A stretch of 64,000 bases of DNA from Cupriavidus phytohabitans (GCF_000426345.1 NZ_AUFE01000033.1:1-64000), one strand, 5' to 3'. Shown: positions 8,797 to 17,813, counted from the stretch's first letter. Numbers and translations are program-made. Notes: a model not told the origin generated them from the letters alone.

Positions 8797-9792
8797 ATGA
8801 CCCTCCCCGCCCTGCTGCAGAACCGGCTGTCGCTGCCGGTGGTCTGCTCGCCGCTGTTCATCATCTCCAACCCCGACCTGGTGATTGCCCAATGCAAGGC
8901 CGGCGTGGTGGGCTCGTTCCCGGCGCTGAACGCGCGCCCGGCGCCCAAGCTGGAAGAATGGCTGGACCGCATCACCACCGAACTGGCCGAGCACGACGCC
9001 AGGCATCCGGACCGTCCGGCGGCACCGTTCGCGGTCAACCAGATCGTGCACAAGTCCAACGACCGGCTCGAGCATGACCTGGAGCTGTGCGTGCGCTACA
9101 AGGTGCCGATCGTGATCACCTCGCTGGGCGCGCGCAAGGAAGTCAATGACGCGGTGCATTCGTACGGCGGCATCGTGCTGCACGACGTGATCAACAACAC
9201 CTTCGCGCGCAAGGCCATCGAGAAAGGCGCCGACGGGCTGGTGGCGGTAGCTGCCGGCGCCGGCGGCCACGCCGGCACGCTTTCGCCGTTCGCGCTGCTG
9301 CACGAGATCCGCGAATGGTTCGACGGCCCGCTGCTGCTGTCGGGTGCGATCTCCAGTGGCGACGCCATCCTGGCCGCGCAGGCCGCGGGCGCCGACCTGG
9401 CCTACATCGGCTCGGCCTTCATCGCCACGCAGGAAGCCAACGCGCAGGACGGCTACAAGCAGATGATCGTCGACAGCAGCGCCGGCGACATCGTCTACTC
9501 CAACCTCTTTACCGGCGTGCACGGCAACTACCTGCGCGGCAGCATTGAGCGCGCGGGCCTGGACCCGGAGGCGCTGCCGCAGTCCGATCCGTCCAAGATG
9601 AACTTCGGCTCGACCAGCGTGAAGGCGTGGAAGGATATCTGGGGTGCCGGCCAGGGCGTGGGCGCGATCAAGCGCGTGGTGCCGGCGGGCGATTTGGTGC
9701 GGCGCTTTGCCGAGGAATATGCGCTGGCGCGCAGGCGCCTGGGGTTGGGCGAAGCCAGCCAGGCGGGTGCCCGCGCGGTCGACGTGGCCTGA
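8797..9792 (+). CDS. Nitronate monooxygenase (2-nitropropane dioxygenase family)
   Basis: FMN-dependent oxidoreductase that oxidises alkyl nitronates such as propionate-3-nitronate, or acts as an enoyl-ACP-reductase-like enzyme. The 331-residue protein shows the TIM-barrel flavin motifs of this family: LPVVCSPLFIISN at the N-terminus, AAGAGGHAGTLSPFALL, LLLSGAISSGDAILAAQAAGADLAYIGSAF (split here as two barrel strands) and the IVDSSAGDIVYSN segment. AGGAG lies seven bases before the ATG. A bidirectional terminator follows. It detoxifies nitronates in characterised relatives; the substrate here is inferred. Confidence 0.9.
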   Translation: MTLPALLQNRLSLPVVCSPLFIISNPDLVIAQCKAGVVGSFPALNARPAPKLEEWLDRITTELAEHDARHPDRPAAPFAVNQIVHKSNDRLEHDLELCVRYKVPIVITSLGARKEVNDAVHSYGGIVLHDVINNTFARKAIEKGADGLVAVAAGAGGHAGTLSPFALLHEIREWFDGPLLLSGAISSGDAILAAQAAGADLAYIGSAFIATQEANAQDGYKQMIVDSSAGDIVYSNLFTGVHGNYLRGSIERAGLDPEALPQSDPSKMNFGSTSVKAWKDIWGAGQGVGAIKRVVPAGDLVRRFAEEYALARRRLGLGEASQAGARAVDVA

Positions 9793-9812
9793 GCCTGACC
9801 AGGCCACAACAA

Positions 9813-9849
9813 AAAACGCCGGCAAGGCAGTCGCCTGGGCCGGCGTTTT
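9813..9849. terminator. Bidirectional terminator between the nitronate monooxygenase and padR genes
   Basis: Eleven-base stem AAAACGCCGGC / GCCGGCGTTTT with a run of A on the left and T on the right. It can end both the rightward and the leftward transcripts of these convergent genes. Confidence 0.88.
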
Positions 9850-9867
9850 GCTCTGGCGCACTGCGCG

Positions 9868-10428
9868 CTACGCCGGCGGGCGCTCCAGCAGCGGCAGCAG
9901 GTCTTCGCCCCAAGCAACCCAGTCCTGCTCGAAGCGGATGCCCCGCCGCAGCAGCGTATAGCGCAACTGCTGCGCGCGGTCCATGTCGGGCGCGGAGAAA
10001 TCCTTGCGCTCGATCGCCAGGTAGGTCTCGAGCCGCGCCTGGTGGAGCGCGATCAGCCGGCGCATTTCATCCCCAAGGCCGAGCGGCCCGATCGCGGCAT
10101 CGGCACGCAGCTTGACCAGGATTTCCTCGCGCTGGTCGAGGCCGGCCCCGGGCGTCAGCACCCAGCGCACCAGTTCTTCGCGCCCGGCCGGCAGCACCCG
10201 GTAGACCTTCTTGCGGTTCTTGCGGTCGGCGGCGCCTTCGTTTTCCGTGGTCTCGCTCTCGTCGGCCGCGATCCAGCCGCTGTCGGCCATGCGCCCCAGC
10301 TCACGGTAGATCTGCTGGTGGGTCGCATGCCAGAAATAGCCGATGGAGCGATCGAACCGGCGCGCCAGGTCATAACCGGACGACGGCTTTTCAAGCAGGG
10401 AAATCAACAAGGCGTGCTGGGTCGACAT
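9868..10428 (-). CDS. PadR family transcriptional regulator
   Basis: DNA-binding repressor of 186 residues. The N-terminal winged helix shows the PadR signature (HALLISLLEKPSSGYDLARR, then WHATHQQIYRELGRMADSGWI). The C-terminal helical Vir_act_alpha_C-type dimerisation region includes LRADAAIGPLG and LETYLAIERKDF. The gene converges on the SnoaL-like/nitronate monooxygenase pair, whose upstream region carries a perfect palindrome, so I infer that it represses that pair in the absence of a phenolic or nitro inducer. No similar palindrome was seen in front of padR itself. Confidence 0.9.
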   Translation of the reverse strand: MSTQHALLISLLEKPSSGYDLARRFDRSIGYFWHATHQQIYRELGRMADSGWIAADESETTENEGAADRKNRKKVYRVLPAGREELVRWVLTPGAGLDQREEILVKLRADAAIGPLGLGDEMRRLIALHQARLETYLAIERKDFSAPDMDRAQQLRYTLLRRGIRFEQDWVAWGEDLLPLLERPPA

Positions 10429-10782
10429 GCGTCTGGGCGGTGGCCCGCCGGGGCGGTTGATGGTTGCGAAGTGCCATGCGGCGGGAGTGCCGGTCGTGCC
10501 GGTGCGCCACGGGCCGCAAAAACTGTCGCTATGTTAGCGCAGTGCCCCAAGCTGTCGGCAAGGCGTGATGCAAGGATCGCCACAATCCGGCAATATCTGT
10601 ATCTGCAAGCGCCGACATATATTTGGTAAATCTGGCAGTTTCGAAATTTCTCGGCAGACAGAATTAAATAATGCTGAATGGCATTTTTGCGTTACTTGCC
10701 ATACATTCCATACATTGAAACCCTGTGCGAGCAAGAAAAAACCGTCCCCGGCCGCACCATGCACCGAATCTGGAGTATGCCC
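10429..10782. other. Intergenic region upstream of padR and of a small unknown gene
   Basis: The stretch holds no gene I can support. Its right half (about 10570-10730) is noticeably AT-rich compared with the surroundings and probably holds promoters, but no -35/-10 pair is convincing. Confidence 0.5.
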
Positions 10783-11010
10783 ATGACCGGAAAACCCATG
10801 CTTGCCGAAGAGCGCGACGTCGCCTGGGAAGCCGATGGCGGCGAACGCCTGCCCGGCCTGCTGGCGCCGCTGCGCAACAAGGCTCCGATCTACTACCGAT
10901 TGCCCGATACGCCTGACGGGCACCACATCAAGGAATATGCCAGCGGCCTGCGCCAGCTGGTACGTTTTGTCGGCGTCGAAGAACAGGTCGTCAAATACAG
11001 CCTGACCTGA
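10783..11010 (+). CDS. Small protein of unknown function (75 residues)
   Basis: Unrecognised small protein starting MTGKPMLAEERDVAWEADGG and ending in EEQVVKYSLT. It has no signal peptide or membrane segment and no cysteines. GGAG lies seven bases before the chosen ATG, and a clean terminator follows the stop codon, so it looks like an independently transcribed real gene. In-frame upstream ATGs at 10777, 10759 and 10678 would lengthen it, but have poorer ribosome binding sites. Confidence 0.6.
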   Translation: MTGKPMLAEERDVAWEADGGERLPGLLAPLRNKAPIYYRLPDTPDGHHIKEYASGLRQLVRFVGVEEQVVKYSLT

Positions 11011-11072
11011 CTGACGCCACGGCTTTTCCTGTGGTTGTCTCCTCCGAGCCCGATCCTGCGGGCAGGGACTTG

Positions 11073-11097
11073 AACCCGCGGTTGCCGCGGGTTTTTT
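11073..11097 (+). terminator. Rho-independent terminator after the small gene
   Basis: Nine-base stem AACCCGCGG / CCGCGGGTT with a three-base loop, followed by TTTT. It lies 62 bases after the stop of the 75-residue gene. Confidence 0.85.
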
Positions 11098-11128
11098 CTT
11101 GCCATAGCGGTATCCAGTGCGCCCCGAC

Positions 11129-12277
11129 TCAGAGCTGCGGCGCACGGCAGGCCGCACCGCCGGTATTGGCGGCTTCAGGCATGCCGAACACCGCGCGCGC
11201 CCCACACTGCGAACCGAACATGCGCGCCTGGTCGTGCCCCACGCCCACCACTTCATACCCCTGGTGGCGGCTGACCGAGCCCGGGCTGGCGAGGTAGCGC
11301 TCGTAGCGCAGGTAGCCGCGCGCGCGCTGCAGCCGCGTCGGGCCCTCGGCCTCCGCGCCGCACGCCTTGTCGAGCACGCGGTGATTGGGATCGTTGTCCT
11401 CGGTGCCGGCGAGATAGGTCACCTGGCGCCCAGCATAGCGCTGGTACAGCGCCATGCCGTCGGCGCCTTGCGCGTACGGCACCATGTCCTGCATGCCGTA
11501 GCGGTACTTGTCGTAGTCCGGGCAAATGGCCTTGTCGTACGGCGCGAACGACTTGCCATCGGCGCCAGCCGGTCGCACCGGCGTGAAATACAGATAGGAC
11601 GACGGATTGGCCACAACGTAGCGCAGGTCGATGCCGCCCGCGCGGATGCGCTCGTCGACATTGTTCAGCACCGCGTAGCGGTGCACGATCTGCGCGCCGC
11701 CGGAATGGCCGGCCACCGTCACCTTGCCGACCTGCGGCAGCCGCGCCTTGTCGGTGACGAAGGCGAGCAGGTCGTCCAGCACCTGTAGCGAACTGAGTCG
11801 AGCCGGGCCGTCGACCGCATCCTCGCCGCTGAGCCAGCCCTGCACCGACCATTGCGGCATGCCGGTAAAACCCTTCTTCTCGTCAGGCGTGCCGGGAAAA
11901 TTCGGCGCGAGCAGCAGCACCTCGTCCGGCCTGCGGCCGCTGGCCTTCAGCAGTTCGGCGCCGGCGGCATAGTAGTCGTCGCCGTTGCGCTGCAGGCCAT
12001 GCTGGACGAACACGACTTCGCGGATGCGTGACAGGTCGCCGTCGAGCCGGTGGTTGGCATAGACCGGGAAGTCATAGCCTGCGCCCGCCCCTGCGCCAAG
12101 ATGCACGCGCTGCCAGTGCGGCGCGGCTGCCGCGGCATCGGCAGGCCTGGCCGCGGCGGGCGGCGCTGCCGTCGTGCCGGCGCAGCCGGCCAGGACCACA
12201 GTCATGGCGGCAGCGGCCAAGGCCGGGGACAGGCGCGCACGGGCGGGTTGCGGCAAGCTGGCGGTCGGCAGGATCAT
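11129..12277 (-). CDS. Probable lipoprotein with alpha/beta-hydrolase fold
   Basis: A 382-residue exported protein. After the start MILPTASLPQPARARLSP a hydrophobic stretch ends in the lipobox VVLAGC, so it should be lipid-anchored. The mature part has an alpha/beta-hydrolase look: VVFVQHGLQRNGDDYY (oxyanion region), LLLAPNFPG, and KVTVAGHSGGAQIVHRY, where the Ser in GHSGG is the likely nucleophile. A His in VVGVGHDQARMF near the C-terminus could complete the triad. The natural substrate is unknown; esterase or depolymerase activity is possible. An upstream in-frame ATG at 12337 would add 20 arginine-rich residues and is less likely. Confidence 0.78.
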   Translation of the reverse strand: MILPTASLPQPARARLSPALAAAAMTVVLAGCAGTTAAPPAAARPADAAAAAPHWQRVHLGAGAGAGYDFPVYANHRLDGDLSRIREVVFVQHGLQRNGDDYYAAGAELLKASGRRPDEVLLLAPNFPGTPDEKKGFTGMPQWSVQGWLSGEDAVDGPARLSSLQVLDDLLAFVTDKARLPQVGKVTVAGHSGGAQIVHRYAVLNNVDERIRAGGIDLRYVVANPSSYLYFTPVRPAGADGKSFAPYDKAICPDYDKYRYGMQDMVPYAQGADGMALYQRYAGRQVTYLAGTEDNDPNHRVLDKACGAEAEGPTRLQRARGYLRYERYLASPGSVSRHQGYEVVGVGHDQARMFGSQCGARAVFGMPEAANTGGAACRAPQL

Positions 12278-12362
12278 GGCTGGGCGTCTCCGGTTGGCAT
12301 GCCGGCGATGGTAGGCCAGTGGCAAGCGGCTCGGCAATGCCTGCCGCGCCCGCCAGCTTGCA

Positions 12363-12908
12363 TTACGCCAGCCGCCTGGCCAGCGCCGCCACGTCGGGCC
12401 AGGTCACGCGCCGCACCATGACGCGCAGGCCGGCCCCGTGGAAATCGTCCTCGAACGGTTCCGATGTCTCGCCGCCCAGCCGCTGGTAGAACTCGCGCGC
12501 CTGCGTATTGGCCTCCAGCACATAGAGGAACAGAGGCTGCCCCGGCCAGCGCTGCGCCACGCGCTGCACGCAATGCGCCAGCAGCCGCTTGCCCACACCC
12601 TGGCCATGGAAGGCCGGCAGGACATGCAGGTTGTCCAGGTAGATGCCGAATTGGGGCTCAGCCTCGGGCAACAGGCAGGCAAAGCCGGCGGCCACGCCAT
12701 CGACCAGCGCCAGCGTGGCCTCCACGGGGCCATCCGCGCCCTCATGCATGCGCGCGCGCCAGGCCGCCAGCCGCTCCGGATAGGCCTGCTCGCGCAGGTA
12801 CGCGTCTGGCAGCATGCCGGGATAGGTGTGCTGCCAGCTGGCGGTGTGCAGGGCGGCGAGCCGGTCGGCATCGGCAGCGGTGGCGGGAATCAGCGCGATA
12901 TCAGGCAT
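12363..12908 (-). CDS. GNAT family N-acetyltransferase
   Basis: A 181-residue acetyl-CoA-dependent acyltransferase. It shows the GNAT order: N-terminal IPATAADADRLAALH, the strand 4 region IYLDNLHVLPAFHGQGVGKRLL containing the QGVGKR acetyl-CoA loop, and the C-terminal LYVLEANTQAREFYQRLGG motif B. The start at 12908 fits the family length; a longer reading to 13151 adds 81 residues without homology features. The substrate cannot be inferred. It is separated from the lipoprotein gene by 85 bases in the same direction. Confidence 0.88.
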   Translation of the reverse strand: MPDIALIPATAADADRLAALHTASWQHTYPGMLPDAYLREQAYPERLAAWRARMHEGADGPVEATLALVDGVAAGFACLLPEAEPQFGIYLDNLHVLPAFHGQGVGKRLLAHCVQRVAQRWPGQPLFLYVLEANTQAREFYQRLGGETSEPFEDDFHGAGLRVMVRRVTWPDVAALARRLA

Positions 12909-13162
12909 GGGGACCGAGACGGATCGGGACGGTACGCGAAAGGCACAGCGGATCAGGACCGAGCGCAAGGCGCAAGGCGCACCAAGCCAGACCGTGCGAG
13001 AAGCGCCATTGTGCCTGCGCCATGCCAAAGCTTGCAAAAGGCGCAGGAAGGGATTGCAATCGTGGTCCCCGGCACACTCCGCCGCCCACTGCCTGCCACC
13101 GCGGCAGCGGGAACGAAGGTTGCAGCCACCCCAACCACCCGGCGCACGCAAAAGGAAGCCTT

Positions 13163-13399
13163 ATGTACATGGTCTACTGGTCCGAAGCCCACGGTACCGG
13201 GCTCACGCCGCACGCGCAGTCGTTTCCGAGCGACGCGATGCGCGAGGCGCTGCACTTCACCGAAGCGCTGCGCCAGCGCCAGCATGCGGGCGAACCGGTG
13301 AGCTTTGTCACGCTGTGCTCGGAAAACCCCAACTCGGTCGGCCGCGCCGGCGCGGCGGATCCGCCGCCCGACTATGAGTGGAAGAAGCGGCGGCCGTGA
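13163..13399 (+). CDS. Small protein of unknown function (78 residues)
   Basis: Starts MYMVYWSEAHGTGLTPHAQS and ends DYEWKKRRP. The start has AAGGAAG five bases upstream. It has no signal peptide or membrane helix; the sequence is hydrophilic with a basic tail and a single Cys in FVTLCSENPN. I do not recognise a domain. It stands alone, facing the leftward MFS gene, which ends ten bases beyond its stop codon. Confidence 0.6.
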   Translation: MYMVYWSEAHGTGLTPHAQSFPSDAMREALHFTEALRQRQHAGEPVSFVTLCSENPNSVGRAGAADPPPDYEWKKRRP

Positions 13400-13408
13400 C
13401 GCCGGCGG

Positions 13409-14770
13409 TCAGGCACCGGCCTGCGCTGCACCGGCCCGCGCCGCCGGCCGCAGCGCGGCGCGCACCACGAACGCCATCACCACCGCGAACACCAGCATTG
13501 CCGACAGGAAGTACAGCCCCGCGGCCAGGCTGCCGGTGGCGTCCTTGATCACGCCGATGCCATATGGCCCGAAGTAGCCGCCGAGGTTGGCCAGCGAGTT
13601 GATCGTGGCAATACCCACCGCCGCGCTGGCGCCGGTCAGGAATTCACCGGGCAGCGCCCACACCACCGCCTGGATCGAATAGATCGAGAACGCGGTCAGG
13701 CAGATAAACAGGAACTGCAGCACCGGCGACTGCACCCACGCGCTCAGCCCCATGGTGACCGCTGCCATCCCCGACACCACCACGATATGGCCATAACGCT
13801 CGCCCTTGCGGTCCGAATGGCGCGGCACCAGGTACAGGCCGACCACGGCGAACAGGTAGGGCACGGCCGACAGCAGGCCGGTCATTGCATCGGTCACGCC
13901 AAACTGCTTGATGATGGTCGGCAGCCACAGCGACAGCCCGTAGATGCTCAGCGGGAACGGCAGGAACAGCAGCGACAGCAGCAGCACGCGCTTGTCCTTG
14001 AGCGCCTGCAGCGGATTGCCGTGCGACTTGAGCGCATAGGCAGCCTGGTCGGCGGCGAGTTCGCGCTCGATCCAGGCGCGGTCGGCCGGTGCCAGCCATG
14101 CGGCGCTGGCGGGCGATTCCGGCAGGATGCGCAGCGTCGGCAGGCACAGCAGCACCGCCGGCAGGCCGCTCAGCACGAACAGCGTCTGCCAGTTGGACAT
14201 GCCGAACAGCCCCTGCGTCGACAGCACCAGGCCGGCAATCGGTCCGGTGATGATCAGCGCGATCGGCTGGGCCAGCACCAGCAGTCCGATGATGCGCGCG
14301 CGATGGCGCATCGGGAACCACTTGGTCAGGAAGTACAGGATGCCCGGATACAGGCCGGCTTCGGCCGCGCCCAGCAGGAAGCGCAGCACGTAGAAGCTGT
14401 GCGCGCCCTGCGTGAACGCCATCGCCATGGTGATCACGCCCCAGGTCAGCAGGATGCGGGCGAACCAGCGGCGCGCGCCGAAGCGCTCCAGCGCCAGGTT
14501 GCTCGGCACCTCGCACAGGAAATAGCCGACGAAGAACAAGCCCGCGCCCAGGCCATAGGCCGCATCGCTGATGCCGATCGCCGCGTTCATGTGCAGCTTG
14601 GCAAAGCCGACCACCGAGCGGTCGATATACGCCACCACGTAGATCAGCGCCAGGAACGGGATCAGCCGGCGCACCAGCATGCCGACGATGCGGGTCTCTT
14701 CCTGCGCCTGTGCGCCGGTTTCCTGTCCTGGGACGGCGCGCGCCAGCGGCGCGGTCTGTGTGCCTTGCAT
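13409..14770 (-). CDS. MFS transporter of the anion:cation symporter type
   Basis: Inner-membrane permease of 453 residues with about 12 hydrophobic segments. The N-terminal IPFLALIYVVAYIDRSVVGF, the LGAGLFFVGYFLCEVPSNLAL stretch in the second helix pair and the central GFFP-type loop before LTKWFPMRHRARIIG are typical of the phthalate/tartrate/glucarate permease family. It lies 76 bases downstream of an aldonate dehydratase gene in the same direction, so I infer uptake of the sugar acid that the dehydratase uses. The start at 14770 is chosen for family length. Confidence 0.9.
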   Translation of the reverse strand: MQGTQTAPLARAVPGQETGAQAQEETRIVGMLVRRLIPFLALIYVVAYIDRSVVGFAKLHMNAAIGISDAAYGLGAGLFFVGYFLCEVPSNLALERFGARRWFARILLTWGVITMAMAFTQGAHSFYVLRFLLGAAEAGLYPGILYFLTKWFPMRHRARIIGLLVLAQPIALIITGPIAGLVLSTQGLFGMSNWQTLFVLSGLPAVLLCLPTLRILPESPASAAWLAPADRAWIERELAADQAAYALKSHGNPLQALKDKRVLLLSLLFLPFPLSIYGLSLWLPTIIKQFGVTDAMTGLLSAVPYLFAVVGLYLVPRHSDRKGERYGHIVVVSGMAAVTMGLSAWVQSPVLQFLFICLTAFSIYSIQAVVWALPGEFLTGASAAVGIATINSLANLGGYFGPYGIGVIKDATGSLAAGLYFLSAMLVFAVVMAFVVRAALRPAARAGAAQAGA

Positions 14771-14846
14771 GGCTAGTCTCCTCTGTTCTTGTAAGGGGTC
14801 GCGCGCGTGCCGCCGGGGCCGCGCGCCTTCAATGCAATCGGGTGGA

Positions 14847-16592
14847 TCAGTGCGAGTGGCGCGGCACCTCGCGTCCGCGGCAGCCGACCAGGAAGTCGAG
14901 GTCGCAGCCCTCGTCCGCCTGCAGCACGTGGTTGACGTAGAGCTTGCGATAGCCGCCGTCGGCGGGCGCCTGGAGCGGCTGCACGTCGGCCATGCGGCGC
15001 TCGAGCTCGGCGGGATCGATATCCAGGTGCAGGCGCCCGGCCTCGCAGTCCAGCTCGATCCAGTCGCCGTCGCGCACAATCGCCAGCGGCCCGCCGGCCG
15101 CGGCCTCCGGCGCCACGTGCAGCACCACGGTGCCATACGCGGTGCCGCTCATGCGCGCATCGGAAATGCGCACCATGTCCTTGATGCCCTGGCGCAGCAG
15201 CTTGGGCGGCAGGCCCATGTTGCCGACCTCGGCCATGCCGGGATAGCCGCGCGGGCCGCAGCGCTTGAGGACGAGCACCGAATTCTCGTCGACGTCGAGC
15301 GACTCGTCGACGATGCGCTCCTTGTAGTGCTCCAGGTTCTCGAACACCACCGCGCGGCCGCGGTGGCGCAGCAGCCTGGGCGTCGCCGCCGACGGCTTGA
15401 GCACTGCGCCGCGCGGCGACAGGTTGCCGCGCAGGATGCGGATGCTGCCGTCACGGATCAGCGGCTGGTCCAGCGGGCGGATGACTTCGTCGTTGGTGAT
15501 CGGCGCATCCCTGACGTTGTCCCAGATCGCCTTGCCATTGACGGTCAGCGCGCCCGGATGCGGCAGCAGGCCGGCCTCGCCCATGCGGCGCAGCACCGCG
15601 GGCAGGCCGCCGGCGTAGTAAAACTCCTCCATCAGGAAGCGGCCCGACGGCATCAGGTCGACGATGGTCGGCGTGTCTCGCCCCACGTTGCTCCAGTCTT
15701 CCAGCTCCAGCGGCACGCCGATGCGCCCGGCGATCGCCTTCAGGTGGATCACGGCGTTGGTCGAGCCGCCGATCGCGGCATTGACACGGATCGCGTTCTC
15801 GAACGCCTGGCGCGTCAGGATCTTCGACAGCGTCAGGTCCTCGCGCGCCATCTCCACAATGCGGATGCCGGACATGTGCGCCAGCACGTAGCGGCGCGAA
15901 TCGACCGCCGGGATCGCCGCGTTATGCGGCAGCGACGTGCCCAGCGCCTCGGCCATGCAAGCCATGGTCGACGCGGTGCCCATGGTGTTGCAGGTGCCGG
16001 CCGAACGCGACATGCCGGCTTCGGCCGACAGGAACTGGTGCAGGTTGATCTCGCCCGCCTTCAGCGATTCATGCAGCTGCCAGACCGCGGTGCCCGAGCC
16101 GATGTCCTTGCCGTCGAGCTTGCCGTTGAGCATCGGCCCGCCGGTGACGACGATGGCCGGCACGTCGCAGCTTGCCGCGCCCATCAGCAGCGCCGGCGTG
16201 GTCTTGTCGCAGCCGGTCAGCAGCACCACCGCATCGATCGGGTTGCCGCGGATCGCTTCTTCCACGTCCATCGCGGCCAGGTTGCGCGTCAGCATGGCGG
16301 TCGGGCGCAGGTTCGATTCGCCGTTGGAAAACACCGGGAATTCCACCGGAAAGCCGCCGGCCTCGTACACGCCGCGCTTGACGTGCTCGGCCAGCTTGCG
16401 GAAATGCGCGTTGCAGGGGGTGAGTTCCGACCACGTATTGCAGATGCCGATCACCGGGCGGCCATCGAATGCATGGTCGGGGATGCCCTGGTTCTTCATC
16501 CAGCTGCGATACATGAAGCCGTTCTTGTCGGCGGTGCCGAACCACGCCGTCGAGCGCAGCGGCTTGCGTTGCTTGTCCTTGGAATCCGACAT
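14847..16592 (-). CDS. IlvD/EDD family aldonate dehydratase, probably L-arabinonate dehydratase
   Basis: Dehydrates a sugar acid to its 2-keto-3-deoxy form using an iron-sulfur cluster and Mg2+. The 581-residue protein has the three cluster cysteines expected in the family: C60 in LTPCNAHF, C128 in LLTGCDKTTPALLM and C201 in GTCNTMGTAS. ISDARMSGTAYGTVVLHVAPEAAAGGP is also typical of the sugar-acid branch rather than of true IlvD. Within the window a 2-keto-3-deoxy-arabinonate dehydratase and a semialdehyde dehydrogenase complete the pathway, which favours arabinonate; related aldonates such as galactonate or fuconate remain possible. AGGA precedes the ATG. A LysR gene diverges from it. A longer start at 16679 is less likely. 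Confidence 0.9.
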   Translation of the reverse strand: MSDSKDKQRKPLRSTAWFGTADKNGFMYRSWMKNQGIPDHAFDGRPVIGICNTWSELTPCNAHFRKLAEHVKRGVYEAGGFPVEFPVFSNGESNLRPTAMLTRNLAAMDVEEAIRGNPIDAVVLLTGCDKTTPALLMGAASCDVPAIVVTGGPMLNGKLDGKDIGSGTAVWQLHESLKAGEINLHQFLSAEAGMSRSAGTCNTMGTASTMACMAEALGTSLPHNAAIPAVDSRRYVLAHMSGIRIVEMAREDLTLSKILTRQAFENAIRVNAAIGGSTNAVIHLKAIAGRIGVPLELEDWSNVGRDTPTIVDLMPSGRFLMEEFYYAGGLPAVLRRMGEAGLLPHPGALTVNGKAIWDNVRDAPITNDEVIRPLDQPLIRDGSIRILRGNLSPRGAVLKPSAATPRLLRHRGRAVVFENLEHYKERIVDESLDVDENSVLVLKRCGPRGYPGMAEVGNMGLPPKLLRQGIKDMVRISDARMSGTAYGTVVLHVAPEAAAGGPLAIVRDGDWIELDCEAGRLHLDIDPAELERRMADVQPLQAPADGGYRKLYVNHVLQADEGCDLDFLVGCRGREVPRHSH

Positions 16593-16788
16593 GTTGTTCC
16601 TGTTGCAGGTTGCGCAGTGAGCCGCCAGCGAAGGCAGCGGTGATGGCAGGGACGACGGATCCAGCGGCTTGGCGGACATGGCGTCATGGCGTCATGGCAG
16701 GCGCCACGCTGTCTCCGGTCGTTGTTGTTTTGTCGGACGGAGTGTATGCAGCTCGCCGATATGCTACTAATGAAGAGTTCGGCATTTG

Positions 16789-16802
16789 CGATATCGATAT
16801 CG
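16789..16802. promoter_or_regulatory. Perfect 14-base palindrome between the dehydratase and LysR genes
   Basis: CGATATCGATATCG in the divergent intergenic region, flanked by two GGCAT/GCATT copies. The position fits an operator for the adjacent LysR protein. No experiment supports it. Confidence 0.4.
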
Positions 16803-16819
16803 GCATTGGTATTTACCCT

Positions 16820-17800
16820 ATGGAAGCCCCCGACCTTTCCCCCATGGCTGTTGCGGCCCCGGCGGCACCCTCCTGGCACAACCACACCCGCCTCAAGACG
16901 CGCCAGCTGCTGCTATTGCTGGCCGTCGCCGACGAAGGCAGCATCCACCGCGCCGCGGAACGGCTGGCGATGACCCAGCCGGCCGCTTCCAAGCTGCTGC
17001 GCGAGCTGGAAGAGATGCTGTCGGTACCGCTGTTCGAGCGCCTGCCGCGCGGCATGGCGCCGACGGACTACGGCCGCGCGATGATCCGCCACGCGCGCGC
17101 GGTGATCGGCAGCCTGAACCAGGCGCGCGAGGAAGTGCTGGCGCTGAAGGCGGGCCGGCTTGGCCATGTGGCGATCGGCGCGATCACCTCGCCCGGCGTG
17201 CGGCTGCTGCCGCCGGCGATCGCGCGGGTGAAGGCAAGCTATCCGGGATTGCGGGTCTCGGTGGAAATCGACAACAGCAACGTGCTGCTCGACCGGCTCG
17301 GGCAGGAAAAGCTGGACATGGTGGTCGCGCGGCTGTTCCCCGAGCACGACAAGGGCCGGCTGCGCTACGAGCCGATGGCGGAAGAGCCGGTCTGCGCCGT
17401 GGTGCGGCCCGGTCACCCGATGCTGGCAGCGCCCGCCCTGTCGCTGGCAGACACCACCGAGGCCGCCTGGCTGATCCCGCCGGCCGGCACGGTGCTGCGC
17501 CACCGCTTCGAGCTGATGTTCCAGCGCGCCAGCCTGGCGCCGCCGACCAATGTGGTGGAGACCGCCGCGCTGCTGTTCCTGACGCGCATGGTGACGCAGT
17601 CAGACATGATCGCGGTGCTGACCGCGGATGTCGCGCAGTACTACGCGGCGTTCGGCATGGTGGAGGTGCTGCCGATGGCCATGCCCTGCCATATGGACGA
17701 CTTCGGCGTGATCACGCCGACCGACCGGCTGATGTCACCCGGCGCGCTGCTGGTCGCGGATGCGCTGCGCGAGACGGCGCTGCGCATCTACGGCCAGTAG
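16820..17800 (+). CDS. LysR family transcriptional regulator (divergent from the aldonate dehydratase)
   Basis: A 326-residue regulator. The winged helix-turn-helix is at about residues 25-85 (TRQLLLLLAVADEGSIHRAA, then MTQPAASKLLRELEEMLSVP). It is followed by a periplasmic-binding-type effector domain starting near VAIGAITSPG. The KTRQLLLLLAVAD start and FERLPRGMAPT resemble GbpR-type sugar regulators. It faces away from the dehydratase/MFS operon, so it most likely controls that operon with a sugar acid or keto-acid as inducer. The ATG at 16820 gives the usual LysR length. Confidence 0.92.
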   Translation: MEAPDLSPMAVAAPAAPSWHNHTRLKTRQLLLLLAVADEGSIHRAAERLAMTQPAASKLLRELEEMLSVPLFERLPRGMAPTDYGRAMIRHARAVIGSLNQAREEVLALKAGRLGHVAIGAITSPGVRLLPPAIARVKASYPGLRVSVEIDNSNVLLDRLGQEKLDMVVARLFPEHDKGRLRYEPMAEEPVCAVVRPGHPMLAAPALSLADTTEAAWLIPPAGTVLRHRFELMFQRASLAPPTNVVETAALLFLTRMVTQSDMIAVLTADVAQYYAAFGMVEVLPMAMPCHMDDFGVITPTDRLMSPGALLVADALRETALRIYGQ

Positions 17801-17813
17801 TGCCAGCGTCGGA

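Noticed and set aside
11050..11091. Minus-strand GGGTTCAAGTCCCTGCC resembling the T-arm and 3' end of a tRNA
   Set aside because: No anticodon arm, D-arm or acceptor stem can be drawn around it, and the T-stem does not pair; the same bases make a good terminator.
14847..16592. Assignment of the IlvD/EDD protein as biosynthetic dihydroxy-acid dehydratase (IlvD)
   Set aside because: Sugar-acid-branch sequence features and the catabolic neighbours argue for an aldonate dehydratase.
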